From JBFGCA01 sp041567315 (lineage in GTDB: Bacteria; Acidobacteriota; Thermoanaerobaculia; Multivoradales; JAHEKO01), in NCBI GenBank assembly GCA_041567315.1, contig JBFGCA010000026.1:1-45650 (forward strand): 45,650 nt of DNA, in the 5' to 3' direction. Positions 31,426 to 40,598 of this stretch are shown here, piece after piece. The translations under genes and the position numbers were made by a program. The notes beneath the pieces were generated by a model that was not told the DNA's origin, did no database searches, and saw only the letters and a list, made by a program, of their open reading frames with translations. Numbering within the stretch: position 1 is the stretch's first letter; every line of letters starts with the position of its first letter.

Positions 31426-32779
31426 CGAGGGCCCTCACCAGGCTCTGGAAGTGACGCCCGCGCTCGGCGAAGTTGTTGTACTGGTCGAAGCTGGCGCAGG
31501 CCGGCGACAGCAGCACGCTGTCGCCGGGACGGGCCTGCGCCGCCGCGGCGGCGACCGCCCGCGCCAGGTCGCCCACCCGCTCGCAGGGCGCCACCGCGTC
31601 GAGCGCTGCGCCGAACAGCTCGGCCGCCTCGCCGACCAGGTAGACGCGACGCGCCTTGCGCCCCACCAGCTCGGCCAGCTGGTCCGGCTCGCCGCCCTTG
31701 TGGCGGCCTCCGAGAATGAGATGGACGGCGCCGTCCTCGAAGCCTTCGAGCGACTTGGCGGTGGCCGCCAGGTTGGTGCCCTTGGAGTCGTCGTACCAGA
31801 CCACCCCGCGAAGCTCGCGCACCCGCTCGAGCCGGTGGGGCAGCCCCTGGAAGGCGCCCAGCGCCGGCCCGAAGACCGCCGCCTGGGCGCCCAGGGCGCG
31901 GCTCAGCAGCGCCGCCGCCATCGCGTTCTCGAGGTTGTGGACGCCGGGCAGGGCGAGGTCGGCGGCCTCGAACAGCGTGCTCGGCGCCGCGCCCGGCGCC
32001 GCCTCGACCACCGTCTCGCGATCCAGATAGCAACCGTCCTCGACCCGCCGGCGGCGCGAGAACAGCCGGCGGCGGGCGTTGACCGCGACCGCCGCCACCA
32101 GCGGGTCGTCGGCGTTGAGCACCGCCACGTCGTCGACCAGCTGATTGGCGAACAGCGCCCGCTTGGCGTCGAGATAGCGGTCGAGCCCGGCGTGGCGGTC
32201 CTGGTGGTCGACCGACAGGTTGAGCAGGGCGGCGGCCCGCGGGCGGAAGCAGCGGACGGTCTCGAGCTGGAAGCTCGACAGCTCGGTGACGAACACCCGG
32301 CCCGGCGCCCCGTCGACCACTGCCGACAGCGGCACGCCGATGTTGCCGCAGACCTCGACCTCGAAGCCGCCGGCGGCGAGCAGCGCCCCGGTCAACGCGG
32401 TGGTGGTGCTCTTGCCGTTGCTGCCGGTGATGCCGATCACCGGGCCGGCGGCGAAAGCGAAGCCCAGCTCGACCTCGGCCAGCACCGGCAGGTCCCGGCG
32501 CCGGGCGTCGGCCAGGAGCGGCCGGTCGAGCGGCACCCCCGGGCTCACCACCACGCCGTCGACCCCCGCCGGGACGGCGGCCGGCTCGGCGCCCAGCTCG
32601 AGCTCCACCGCGGCGTCTGCGGCCAGCTCGCCGAGGTCCAGCTCGGCGGCCGGGCGGCGGTCGACGCCCACCACCGCGACGCCGCGCGAGCGCAGCAGCC
32701 GGGCGGCCGCCAGCCCCGAGACTCCGAGGCCGTAGACCACGGCCCGCCGCCACTCCTGGAAGGGTCCTGCCGGCGTCAT
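31418..32779 (-). CDS. murD: UDP-MurNAc-L-alanine--D-glutamate ligase MurD
   Basis: A Mur ligase adding D-Glu, 453 aa. Motifs: VVYGLGVSGLAAARLLRSRG in the UDP-binding domain, GSNGKSTTTALTGALL for ATP, TELSSFQLETVRCFRPRAAA and NLSVDHQDRHAGL, and in the C-terminal domain YDDSKGTNLAATAKSLEGFE and LILGGRHKG. The ATG overlaps the mraY stop (ATGA). Confidence 0.96.
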   Translation of the reverse strand: MTPAGPFQEWRRAVVYGLGVSGLAAARLLRSRGVAVVGVDRRPAAELDLGELAADAAVELELGAEPAAVPAGVDGVVVSPGVPLDRPLLADARRRDLPVLAEVELGFAFAAGPVIGITGSNGKSTTTALTGALLAAGGFEVEVCGNIGVPLSAVVDGAPGRVFVTELSSFQLETVRCFRPRAAALLNLSVDHQDRHAGLDRYLDAKRALFANQLVDDVAVLNADDPLVAAVAVNARRRLFSRRRRVEDGCYLDRETVVEAAPGAAPSTLFEAADLALPGVHNLENAMAAALLSRALGAQAAVFGPALGAFQGLPHRLERVRELRGVVWYDDSKGTNLAATAKSLEGFEDGAVHLILGGRHKGGEPDQLAELVGRKARRVYLVGEAAELFGAALDAVAPCERVGDLARAVAAAAAQARPGDSVLLSPACASFDQYNNFAERGRHFQSLVRALDG

Positions 32780-33861
32780 CGCAGCTTCAACGTGGAGAGA
32801 CCCATCAGCGCGAACAGGATCGACAGGATCCAGAAGCGGACGATGATCTTGGGCTCGGCCCAGCCGCTCAGTTCGAAGTGATGATGGAGCGGCGCCATCC
32901 GCAGCACCCGCCGCCCGGTGAGCTTGAAGGAGGCGACCTGGACGATCACCGACAGCGCCTCGAGCACGAACAGCCCACCCACCAGCAGCAGCACGATCTC
33001 CTGCTTGGCCATCACCGCCACCGTGCCGATGGCGCCGCCGATGGCCAGCGACCCGACGTCGCCCATGAAGACCTGGGCGGGATGGGCGTTGAACCACAGA
33101 AAGCCGAGGCTGGCCCCGACCAGCGCCCCGCAGAAGACCGCCACCTCGCCGACGCCGCGCACGTACTGCACCTGGAGGTAGTTGGAGACCACCGAGTTGC
33201 CGGCCACGTAGGTGAAGATGGCGTAGGTGGCAGCGGCGATCAAGGTGGCGCCGATGGCCAGCCCGTCGAGGCCGTCGGTGAGGTTGACGGCGTTGGTCGA
33301 GCCCACCAACACCACCATGACGAAGAGGACGTAGAACCAACCGAGGTCGAAGACCGCGCGCTTCAAGAACGGCAGCGCCAGCGTGGCGCCGAACTCGTAC
33401 GAGCTGGGCAGCGACATCACGGCGGCAGCGGCGCCGCCGGCGACCACGAGCTGGAGCAGGAGCTTGAGCCGCGCCGACAGCCCCAGGTTCCGGCGCCGCC
33501 GCACCTTGAGCAGATCGTCGACGAAGCCGATCGCCGCGAAGGCGGTAGTCACCGCCAGCACGATCCACACGTACGGGTTGGTGAGGTTGGCCCACAGCAG
33601 GGTCGGCACCACCACCGCGGTGAGGATCAGCAGCCCGCCCATGGTCGGGGTGCCGGCCTTGACCTGATGGCGCTCGGGGCCGACCTCGCGGATGCTCTGG
33701 CCGATCGACAGCCGCTGCAGCGTGCGGATGAACCAGGGCCCCAGCACCAGCGACAGCACGATGGCCGTCAACACCGCCGCCGCGGTGCGGAAGGTGATGT
33801 AGCGGAAGACGTTGAGCGCCGGCCACTGCTCGTGGAGCGGGAAGATGAGGTGGAAGAGCAT
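32776..33861 (-). CDS. mraY: Phospho-MurNAc-pentapeptide translocase MraY
   Basis: An integral membrane transferase forming lipid I, 361 aa with about ten membrane helices. Conserved cytoplasmic loops: KAGTPTMGGLLIL, AFAAIGFVDDLLKV, STNAVNLTDGLDGLAIG, FNAHPAQVFMGDVGSLAIGG and the PLHHHFELSGW signature near the C-terminus. The ATG shares one base with the murF stop. Confidence 0.97.
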   Translation of the reverse strand: MLFHLIFPLHEQWPALNVFRYITFRTAAAVLTAIVLSLVLGPWFIRTLQRLSIGQSIREVGPERHQVKAGTPTMGGLLILTAVVVPTLLWANLTNPYVWIVLAVTTAFAAIGFVDDLLKVRRRRNLGLSARLKLLLQLVVAGGAAAAVMSLPSSYEFGATLALPFLKRAVFDLGWFYVLFVMVVLVGSTNAVNLTDGLDGLAIGATLIAAATYAIFTYVAGNSVVSNYLQVQYVRGVGEVAVFCGALVGASLGFLWFNAHPAQVFMGDVGSLAIGGAIGTVAVMAKQEIVLLLVGGLFVLEALSVIVQVASFKLTGRRVLRMAPLHHHFELSGWAEPKIIVRFWILSILFALMGLSTLKLR

Positions 33862-35213
33862 CAGCCGGCCTCCTCCCCCGCGGTCAGCGCCGCCACCACC
33901 GCCTCCAGGGCGACGCCCCGCGACCCCTTGACCAGCACCAGGTCGCCGCGCCGCGCCGCGCCGGCCAGCGCTGCCGCCGCTTCGGCCGCAGTGGCGAACC
34001 AGCGGCCTTCGGCGCCGGCGGCGGCGGCCGCCGCCACCAGCTCGCGGGCCAGCTCGCCCACCCCCACCACCGGCGAGAAGCCGAGCCGGGCGGCCAACTC
34101 CCCGGCCGCCCGGTGGAACCCGGGCGCCGCCGCCCCCAGCTCCAGCATGTCGCCCAGCACCGCCCAGCGGCGCCCGGCTGGCAGCTCGGCGGCGCTCTCG
34201 AGGGCGCGGCGTAGCGCCTCGGGGTTGGAGTTGTAGGAGTCGTCGATCAGGGTCGCCCCCGACGGCAGCCGGTGGACCACGCCGCGCCCGGGCGGTGGCT
34301 CGACCGTCGCCGCGGCGGCGGCGATGGCGGCGAGCGGCACCCCCAGGACATGGGCGCAGGCGGCGGCGGCCAGACAGTTGTCGACGTTGTAGCTGCCGTG
34401 GAGCGGCAGCTCGAGACCGGCCCGCTCGCCCGGCGCCACCAGCTCGAGACCGCCGCCCGCGGTCCGCTCCACCCGGTAGCCGGCGTCGCCGCCGAAGAAG
34501 ACCACCCGGCCGGGGTGCCGGCGGGCGATCCCCACCACCAGCGGATCCTCGCGGTTGGCGACCACCAGACCGTCGGGCGCGAGCCCCTCGAGCAGCTCGG
34601 CCTTGGCCTCCGCCACCGCCCCGAGCGAGCCCAGCGACTCGAGGTGGGCCGGCCGAACGTTGAGGAACACCGCCACGTCGGGCCGCCCCAGGCGGCTGAT
34701 CGCGGCCAGCTCGCCGGGGGTCGACATCCCCATCTCGGCGACCATCCAGTCGCAGTCCTCGGGGACAGCCAGCAGCGCCACCGGAAAGCCCAGCAGGTTG
34801 TTGAGGTTGCCGGGGCTGCGGGCCACCTTGAAACGGGCCGCCAGCATCGCCGCCAGCAGCTCCTTGGTGGTGGTCTTGCCGACCGAGCCGGTGATCGCCA
34901 CCAGCCGGCGCGGCGTCCGTCGCCGCGCCCAGCGGGTCAGCCGGTGGAGCGCCGCCACGGTGTCGTCCACCCGGATGCGCGGGCCCTCGTCCGCCACCGG
35001 CTGCGCCACCACGGCGGCCGCCGCCCCCGCCGCCAGCGCCGCCCCCACCCAGCGGTGACCGTCGGTCCGCTCGCCGGGCAGGGCGAAGAACAGCTCGCCG
35101 CCGGCCACCCGGCGCGAGTCGAGGACGGCGCCCTGCCACTCGGCCCGCGGATCGCCGCCGGTCAACTCGCCCTCCATGACCTTCGCGGCCTCATCCAGGC
35201 GTCCCAGGACCAA
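33861..35213 (-). CDS. murF: UDP-MurNAc-tripeptide--D-Ala-D-Ala ligase MurF
   Basis: A Mur ligase adding the D-Ala-D-Ala dipeptide, 450 aa. Motifs: VLDSRRVAGGELFFALPGER, the ATP loop AITGSVGKTTTKELLAAML, NLNNLLGFPVALL, AEMGMSTPGELA, DDSYNSNPEALRRALESAAE and AVLGDMLELG. The TTG start at 35213-35211 is supported by a GGAGGAG site at 35224-35218 and by family length; the first ATG (35177) would cut the conserved N-terminal strand. It overlaps the murE stop by 23 bp. No ddl gene is nearby to supply the dipeptide. Confidence 0.94.
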   Translation of the reverse strand: MVLGRLDEAAKVMEGELTGGDPRAEWQGAVLDSRRVAGGELFFALPGERTDGHRWVGAALAAGAAAAVVAQPVADEGPRIRVDDTVAALHRLTRWARRRTPRRLVAITGSVGKTTTKELLAAMLAARFKVARSPGNLNNLLGFPVALLAVPEDCDWMVAEMGMSTPGELAAISRLGRPDVAVFLNVRPAHLESLGSLGAVAEAKAELLEGLAPDGLVVANREDPLVVGIARRHPGRVVFFGGDAGYRVERTAGGGLELVAPGERAGLELPLHGSYNVDNCLAAAACAHVLGVPLAAIAAAAATVEPPPGRGVVHRLPSGATLIDDSYNSNPEALRRALESAAELPAGRRWAVLGDMLELGAAAPGFHRAAGELAARLGFSPVVGVGELARELVAAAAAAGAEGRWFATAAEAAAALAGAARRGDLVLVKGSRGVALEAVVAALTAGEEAG

Positions 35214-36660
35214 AACGCTCCTCCAGCGCCCGCCGCGCCTCGTCGCGGTCGGAAAACGGTAGCTCCCGGTCGCCGACGATCTGCACCTCCTCGTGCCCCT
35301 TGCCGGCGATCAGCACCGCCCAGCCCGGACCAGCCTGGGCGATCGCCCGGCGGATGGCCTCGCGGCGGTCGGGCAGGATCCGGTAGCGGCCGCTGCCGCT
35401 CTGCCGCAGCCCCTCCTCCACTGCCGCGATGATCGCCAGCGGATCCTCGCGCCGCGGGTTGTCGGAGGTGACGATGGCGAAATCGGCCAGCTCGCCGGCC
35501 ACCCGCCCCATCAGCGCCCGCTTGCCGGGGTCGCGGTCGCCGCCGCAGCCGAACACCAGCAGCACCCGCCCGCCGCCGGTGAGCTCCTTGAGCGATCGCA
35601 GGGCGGCCTCCAGGGCGGCGTCGGTGTGCGCGTAGTCGATCAGCACCGGGAACGGCTGACCCGCCTCCACCGGCTCCAGCCGGCCGGGTAGCGGCCGCTG
35701 CGCCGCGAGCGCCGCCGACACCGCCTCGTGGGGCAGCTCGAGCGCCTCGGCGGCCGCCACCGCGGCGCTCACGTTCTCCAGGTTGAGGCGGCCCAGCAGT
35801 GCGGTCTGGAAGTCGAGCTCGCCGCGCGGCGTCGCCAGACGGCCGCGGATGCCCCTGGCGTCGAGGGTGACCTCGAGCGGCCGCACCTTCCCCGCCGACC
35901 CGAAGGTGAGCGCCGCCGGCAGCTCCTCGGCCAGCCGGCGGCCGTAGGGGTCGTCGACGTTGACCACCGCCCAGCCGGCGGGCTTTAGCTGGTCGAACAG
36001 GCTGCGCTTGGCGGCGAAGTACTCCTCGAACCCGGGATGGAAGTCGAAGTGGTCGCGGGTCAGGTTGGTGAACAGCGCCAGGTCGAAAGAGGCGGCGTCG
36101 ACCCGGCCCATGGCCAGGGCGTGGGAGGAGACCTCGGCCACCACCGCCGCCATCCCGGCGTCGCGCATGCGGCGCAGGGTGCGAAAGAACACGGTCGCCT
36201 CGGGGGTGGTGTGGTCGGCGGCGATCCGCTGGCCGCCGAACCGGTAGCCGAGGGTCCCCAGCACGCCGGTCGGGGTCCCCGCCGCCTCGAAGATCGCCGC
36301 CAGCAGCTGGGTGACGGTCGACTTGCCGTTGGTGCCGGTCACCCCCACCAGCCGCAGCTCGAGATCCGGATGGCCGTAGACGCGGGCCGCCAGCGGCCCC
36401 AGCAGCTGGCGCGGCGCCGCGGCGGTCAGCCAGGGCTTCTCGAACCCCGGAGGCGGCGGTCCCGAGGCCAGCACCGCCACCGCCCCGCGCTCGATCGCCT
36501 GGGGCACGAACACCCGGCCGTCGTAGCGCTGGCCGACCAGGGCGACGAACAGGTCGCCCGGCTCGACGCACCGCGAGTCGTGGGTGACGCCGGAGATCTC
36601 CAGCGCTTCGGGCGGCGGCGGCTCGATCGGCAGGTCGCGGATCACGCTCACGAGCCTCAT
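35191..36660 (-). CDS. murE: UDP-MurNAc-dipeptide--meso-DAP ligase MurE
   Basis: A Mur ligase adding the third peptide residue, 489 aa. Motifs: GVTHDSRCVEPGDLFVAL, GVTGTNGKSTVTQLLAAIFE, HTTPEATVFFRTL, AEVSSHALAMGRV, NLTRDHFDFHPGFEEYFAAK, VLIDYAHTDAALEAAL and FGCGGDRDPGKRALMG. The specificity loop reads DNPRREDP, the DNPR form associated with meso-diaminopimelate rather than lysine. The ATG overlaps the ftsI stop (ATGA). Confidence 0.96.
   Translation of the reverse strand: MRLVSVIRDLPIEPPPPEALEISGVTHDSRCVEPGDLFVALVGQRYDGRVFVPQAIERGAVAVLASGPPPPGFEKPWLTAAAPRQLLGPLAARVYGHPDLELRLVGVTGTNGKSTVTQLLAAIFEAAGTPTGVLGTLGYRFGGQRIAADHTTPEATVFFRTLRRMRDAGMAAVVAEVSSHALAMGRVDAASFDLALFTNLTRDHFDFHPGFEEYFAAKRSLFDQLKPAGWAVVNVDDPYGRRLAEELPAALTFGSAGKVRPLEVTLDARGIRGRLATPRGELDFQTALLGRLNLENVSAAVAAAEALELPHEAVSAALAAQRPLPGRLEPVEAGQPFPVLIDYAHTDAALEAALRSLKELTGGGRVLLVFGCGGDRDPGKRALMGRVAGELADFAIVTSDNPRREDPLAIIAAVEEGLRQSGSGRYRILPDRREAIRRAIAQAGPGWAVLIAGKGHEEVQIVGDRELPFSDRDEARRALEERFGPGTPG
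35218..35224 (-). promoter_or_regulatory. Ribosome-binding site that decides the murF TTG start
   Basis: GGAGGAG lies 4 nt upstream of the TTG at 35213-35211, inside the end of murE. This placement supports TTG as the murF start codon over the downstream ATG. Confidence 0.65.
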
Positions 36661-38690
36661 CTGCCCGCCGCCGGAGCGGCATCCACCGGTGGCCGGACCG
36701 GCGGCGCCTGGGCGGCCAGCCACACTTCGATCGCCGCCGCGCCGGCTTGCTGCCCGGCCGGGGTCCCCGGCGGCGGGGTCTGGCGGACGACGAAGCCGCC
36801 CTCCGTGCTGCGCGGCGCCAGCGCCAGACCCCGGCGGGCGGCGGCCACCGCCGCCTGCCGCAGCGTCAGACCGGTGAGGTCCGGGACCACGCCCGCGATC
36901 TCGGCGGCCGGCTGCTGGGGCGGCGCGATGGGCGGCCCGACGGGCGCTGACGGGCCCGCCGGCGCGGCCGTGGCGCGGCGGCTGGCCGTCCTCGCTTCGA
37001 CCGTCAGCGACTCGGACGGCGGATCGTCGGAGGGCACCCGCAGATAGCGGAGCGCCTCCTCCATCACCGCCCCGGAGACCGGCGCCGCCACGTCGCCGCC
37101 GTGATAGCCGGTCGCCGGCGCCGGCTCGTCGACCGCCACCAGGATGACCAGCGCCGGATCCCGCGCCGGCGCCCAACCCACGAAGTTGGCCAGGTAGCGG
37201 CCGGCCACGTAGCCGCGGCCCGGGATCGGCTTCTCGGCGGTGCCGGTCTTGCCCGCCACCCGGTAGCCGGGCACCGCCGCCCGGCGCCCGGTGCCCTTGG
37301 CCACCACCTGCTCCATCATCCGGCCCAGCGTGCGGGCGGTGGCGCCGCTGATCGGCTGGCCGACCGGCTGCGAACGCCGCGCCTGGCCGGGGCCGGGCGG
37401 GTCACCGACCGCCGCCACCACGAACGGCCGGTAGAGGGTGCCGCCGTTGGCCACCGCCGCCACCGCACTGGCGAGCTGCAGACCGGTGACGGAGATCGCC
37501 TGGCCGAAGGAGATGTAGGCGGCGGCGCGCCGCGGCCACTCCTGCACCGGCGCCAGCACTCCGGCGCTCTCGCCCGGCAGGTCGACGCCGGTGGGCGCCC
37601 CGAAGCCGAAGGCGCGGATCTGCTCGTAGAGCCCACGTGGACCCACCTCCAGCCCGATCTTGATCGCGCACACGTTGCTGGAGCGCGAGATGACCTCGGA
37701 GGCGGTCAGCAGCCCGAACGGCTTGTGGTCGCGGATCGTCACCCCGTCGACGGTGATGGTGCCGTTCTGGCAGTCCAGCTGGTCGGTGGGATCGAGCAGG
37801 TTGTCCTCCAGCGCCCTGGCCATGGTCACGATCTTGAAGGTCGAGCCGGGCTCGAAGGCGTCGGTCACCGGCCGGTTGCGCCAGGTCTCTCGCGGGTAGT
37901 CGCCGAAGCGGGCGGGGTGGAAGGCGGGCACCGTGGCGATCGCCCGGATGGCGCCGCTCGAGGGATCGAGCACGACGCCGAAGGCACCCTTTGCCCGGTG
38001 ACGGTCGAGGGCGGCCGTCAGGTGGCGCTCGAGGGCTTCCTGGATGACGGCGTCGAGGGTGAGATGGAGGTCGCTGCCGGGGGTGGGCTCGTCGAACGGG
38101 GGCACCGCGGTCAGCACCGGACCGCTCGGCCGCCGCAGCACCCGCCGCCTAGCCGGGATGCCGGCGACAAGCCGGTCGAAGGCCTGCTCGAGCCCGTCCA
38201 GACCGACGTGGTCGATGCCGACGAAGCCGAGGAGCTGAGCCGCCAGGAGGCCCATCGGGTAGTAGCGCTTGCTCTCGCGGACGAAGCTGATCCCCTCGAG
38301 GTCCAGGGCGCGGACCGCCTCGGCCCGCCGGTCGTCGAGCTGGCGGGCGACCCACACGAAGTGGCGGTCTTCTTCGGACAGCCTCTTCTCCAGGGCCCGG
38401 CGATCGACGCCCAGCACCCGCGCCAGCCGGGCGGCGGCCGCCGCCGGGTCGGCGACCTCACCGGGATTGGCCCACGCCGAATCGACCTCCACCGACATCG
38501 CCAGCGGCCGGCCCCGGCAGTCGAAGATCGACCCCCGCGGGGGCTCGAGCAGCATCTCCTCCTCCTGCTGCTCGGCGGCCTTGCGCTCGTAGAGCGCATG
38601 GTCGGCCACCTGGAGCTGATAGAGGCGCGCCGCCGCCGCCGCGGTCCAGGCCCCGAGGAACAGAGCGACCAGCACCAGACGCCGTTTCAT
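36657..38690 (-). CDS. ftsI: Peptidoglycan transpeptidase FtsI/PBP3 with PASTA domain
   Basis: A class B penicillin-binding protein, 677 aa, cross-linking septal murein with FtsW. One N-terminal membrane helix (about 5-22) is followed by the PBP dimer domain (EPPRGSIFDCRGRPLAMSVE) and the transpeptidase domain with the active-site serine in GSTFK (near 280), SSN (near 336) and KTGTAEK (near 480). A Pro/Ala-rich linker leads to one C-terminal PASTA domain (VPDLTGLTLRQAAVAAARRG). PASTA on FtsI is less usual in proteobacteria but seen in Acidobacteriota-like and Gram-positive lineages. The ATG overlaps the ftsL stop (ATGA). Confidence 0.94.
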   Translation of the reverse strand: MKRRLVLVALFLGAWTAAAAARLYQLQVADHALYERKAAEQQEEEMLLEPPRGSIFDCRGRPLAMSVEVDSAWANPGEVADPAAAAARLARVLGVDRRALEKRLSEEDRHFVWVARQLDDRRAEAVRALDLEGISFVRESKRYYPMGLLAAQLLGFVGIDHVGLDGLEQAFDRLVAGIPARRRVLRRPSGPVLTAVPPFDEPTPGSDLHLTLDAVIQEALERHLTAALDRHRAKGAFGVVLDPSSGAIRAIATVPAFHPARFGDYPRETWRNRPVTDAFEPGSTFKIVTMARALEDNLLDPTDQLDCQNGTITVDGVTIRDHKPFGLLTASEVISRSSNVCAIKIGLEVGPRGLYEQIRAFGFGAPTGVDLPGESAGVLAPVQEWPRRAAAYISFGQAISVTGLQLASAVAAVANGGTLYRPFVVAAVGDPPGPGQARRSQPVGQPISGATARTLGRMMEQVVAKGTGRRAAVPGYRVAGKTGTAEKPIPGRGYVAGRYLANFVGWAPARDPALVILVAVDEPAPATGYHGGDVAAPVSGAVMEEALRYLRVPSDDPPSESLTVEARTASRRATAAPAGPSAPVGPPIAPPQQPAAEIAGVVPDLTGLTLRQAAVAAARRGLALAPRSTEGGFVVRQTPPPGTPAGQQAGAAAIEVWLAAQAPPVRPPVDAAPAAGR

Positions 38691-39028
38691 TCGCGCTCTC
38701 CGGGGAAGACCTGCTGCTCCAGCCCGAGCGGCTCGTAGCCGGCGGCCAGGGCGCGCCGGCGGACCTCGGCCGGGCTCGACAGGAAGGCCTCGTGGGCCTT
38801 CTGACGCTGCTCGAGCTCCAGCTCCCACGCCAGCTCGCGCTCCAGGCGATGGACCTCGAAACTGGCGTTGAGCAGGGCGACGTTGAGCCACACGTAGCCC
38901 AGCAGACCGAGCACCAGCGGCAGGGTGACGAGCAGTATCCAGGCCAGCTCCCGCCGGCGGCGGCGGTCACGCTGGCGCAGCAGGTAGCTGTTGGCCACCG
39001 GCTGGCGGACGGCGTAGAGACCACGCAT
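38687..39028 (-). CDS. ftsL: FtsL-like cell division protein
   Basis: A 113-aa bitopic protein: basic cytoplasmic N-terminus (RQRDRRRRRE), one membrane helix (about 29-49, WILLVTLPLVLGLLGYVWLN), then a periplasmic coiled coil (VHRLERELAWELELEQRQKA) and a short tail. Assignment as FtsL rests on position between rsmH and ftsI, size and topology, since FtsL sequences are poorly conserved. The start is ATG 39028, 13 nt after the rsmH stop. Confidence 0.8.
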   Translation of the reverse strand: MRGLYAVRQPVANSYLLRQRDRRRRRELAWILLVTLPLVLGLLGYVWLNVALLNASFEVHRLERELAWELELEQRQKAHEAFLSSPAEVRRRALAAGYEPLGLEQQVFPGERE

Positions 39029-39041
39029 CGTCAGCGACCCC

Positions 39042-39953
39042 TCATGCCGCCAGTCTCCGTGCCGCCCGCAGCCGCGCCGAGCGCGCCCGCCGGTTGGCCG
39101 CCACCTCGGCGGGCGACGGGCGCAGCGGCTTGCGGGTGAGCAGCTCGAACAGCCGGGTGCCGGGGAGCGGCTGGCCGGTGACCGGGTCGCGGCGGCCGGT
39201 GGCCAGGTTGCGGAGCGCGTTCTTGACGATGCGGTCCTCGAGGCTGTGGTACGAGATCACCACCAGCCGTCCACCGATGGCCAGCAACCGCGGCGACTGC
39301 TCCATCAGCCGCGCGAGCGCCGCCAGCTCGCCGTTGACCTCGATGCGCAGCGCCTGGAACACGCGGGTGGCCGGGTCGATGCGGTGCCGCCCGTGGGCGG
39401 CGGCACCCGCCACCACCCGCCGCAGCTCGGTGGTGGTGGCCAGCGGCCGCGCCGCCACCAGCCGCCGGGCGATCGACCGCGCCGACCGCTCCTCTCCGTA
39501 GTCCCTCAAGATGCGCTCCAACTCCGCTTCCGAATAACCATTCACGACCTCGGCCGCGGTCCGCTCGCCGGCCCCCATCCGCATATCGAGCGGACCGTCC
39601 AGCCGGAAGCTGAACCCACGCTCGGCGGTCTCCAACTGCAGCGACGAGACCCCGAGATCGGCCAGCAGGCCCGCCACCTCACCGACGCCCAGTCGCTCGA
39701 GGAGCGTCTCGAGCTCGGCGAAGTCGCCCTCCAGCAGCCGCGCCCGCCCGCCGAACGGCCGCAGCCGCCGCGCCGCCGCCTCGAGCGCCTGCGGATCGCG
39801 GTCGACCCCGATCAGCCGCAGCGCCGCCGGACCGGCCTCCAGCAACGCCGCCGCGTGGCCTCCCGCGCCCACCGTGCAGTCGACGAAGACGCCACCCCGC
39901 TCCGGGGCCAGCAGCTCGACGGCCTCGGCGAGCAGGACGGGAACGTGTGACAC
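39042..39953 (-). CDS. rsmH: 16S rRNA (cytosine1402-N4)-methyltransferase RsmH
   Basis: A SAM-dependent methyltransferase, 303 aa, modifying C1402 of 16S rRNA. Motifs: HVPVLLAEAVELLAPERGGV, VDCTVGAGGHAAALLEAG, LLADLGVSSLQLETAERGFS, FRLDGPLDMRM, TRVFQALRIEVNGEL and VVISYHSLEDRIVKN. The GTG start at 39953 gives the standard family N-terminus (MSHVPVL). It lies 57 nt downstream of mraZ. Confidence 0.96.
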   Translation of the reverse strand: MSHVPVLLAEAVELLAPERGGVFVDCTVGAGGHAAALLEAGPAALRLIGVDRDPQALEAAARRLRPFGGRARLLEGDFAELETLLERLGVGEVAGLLADLGVSSLQLETAERGFSFRLDGPLDMRMGAGERTAAEVVNGYSEAELERILRDYGEERSARSIARRLVAARPLATTTELRRVVAGAAAHGRHRIDPATRVFQALRIEVNGELAALARLMEQSPRLLAIGGRLVVISYHSLEDRIVKNALRNLATGRRDPVTGQPLPGTRLFELLTRKPLRPSPAEVAANRRARSARLRAARRLAA

Positions 39954-40010
39954 GCCTGCCGTTTCAATGAACGAAAGCCTGCCCCCCCGGGGAGCAAGCC
40001 GAACAGCACA

Positions 40011-40451
40011 CTAGATGCCCTTCTCGCTCAGGTAGTCGAAGTCCTCGTCGGTGAAGGGCTGTTCGGCGAACCGGGCCAGCAGCCGCTCCCGGTTCCACAC
40101 TTCCAGGTAGTCCAGGCGTGCGCTCACCACCACCTCGCCCACCATCTGCGCGGACTCGCGCAGGATCGGCGGCAGGACCACCCGCCCTTGCTTGTCGAGC
40201 TTGGCCTGCTGGCCGTAGTAGCTCACCCGCTCCAGGTAGTGCTGCTTGACCCGGTCGGTGGCGGGCAGGGCGGCGAGCCGCGCTTCGATCTCTTCCCAGA
40301 CGGGCAGCGGATAGAGCAGCGCCGAGTCGCCGTTCACCGAGGTGATGAAGACCTCCCGGCCATAGCGTTCTTCGAGCTGCCGCCGGAAGGCCGTCGGCAT
40401 CTTGAGTCGACCCTTGTCGTCGATCTTGGTCGGGGCGCTGCCACGAAACAT
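40011..40451 (-). CDS. mraZ: Transcriptional regulator MraZ
   Basis: A 146-aa protein with two AbrB/SpoVT-like MraZ repeats: FRGSAPTKIDDKGRLKMPTA near the N-terminus and QQAKLDKQGRVVLPPILRES in the middle. In other bacteria MraZ forms ring-shaped oligomers and represses its own dcw operon. First gene of the cluster, with a G-rich ribosome site (GGTGGGA) before the ATG. Three 10-bp-spaced operator-like repeats overlap its promoter. Confidence 0.95.
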   Translation of the reverse strand: MFRGSAPTKIDDKGRLKMPTAFRRQLEERYGREVFITSVNGDSALLYPLPVWEEIEARLAALPATDRVKQHYLERVSYYGQQAKLDKQGRVVLPPILRESAQMVGEVVVSARLDYLEVWNRERLLARFAEQPFTDEDFDYLSEKGI

Positions 40452-40487
40452 CTATCCCACCCACGTCTCGAAGGGAGACCGCACAGG

Positions 40488-40530
40488 AGTCTAGCAATTT
40501 GCTCCACTTGTGTCCACTTTGGGCCACCAA
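40488..40530 (-). promoter_or_regulatory. dcw promoter with three MraZ-box repeats
   Basis: On the minus strand: -35 TGGACA (40516-40511), 17-bp spacer, -10 TAGACT (40493-40488), leaving about 36 nt to the mraZ ATG. Three direct repeats with exact 10-bp period, TTGGTGG, AAAGTGG and CAAGTGG (GTGG cores at 40527-40524, 40517-40514 and 40507-40504), cover the -35 and spacer. Known MraZ sites are short repeats of a (A)AAGTGG/TGGG-like core at this period upstream of mraZ, so autoregulation is likely. Confidence 0.72.
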
Positions 40531-40598
40531 CGACACTCTACGACGCAATCGCGCTCAGAACAACAGGAGGCCGACGGATTTCGTGCCACCCGGGGCGA

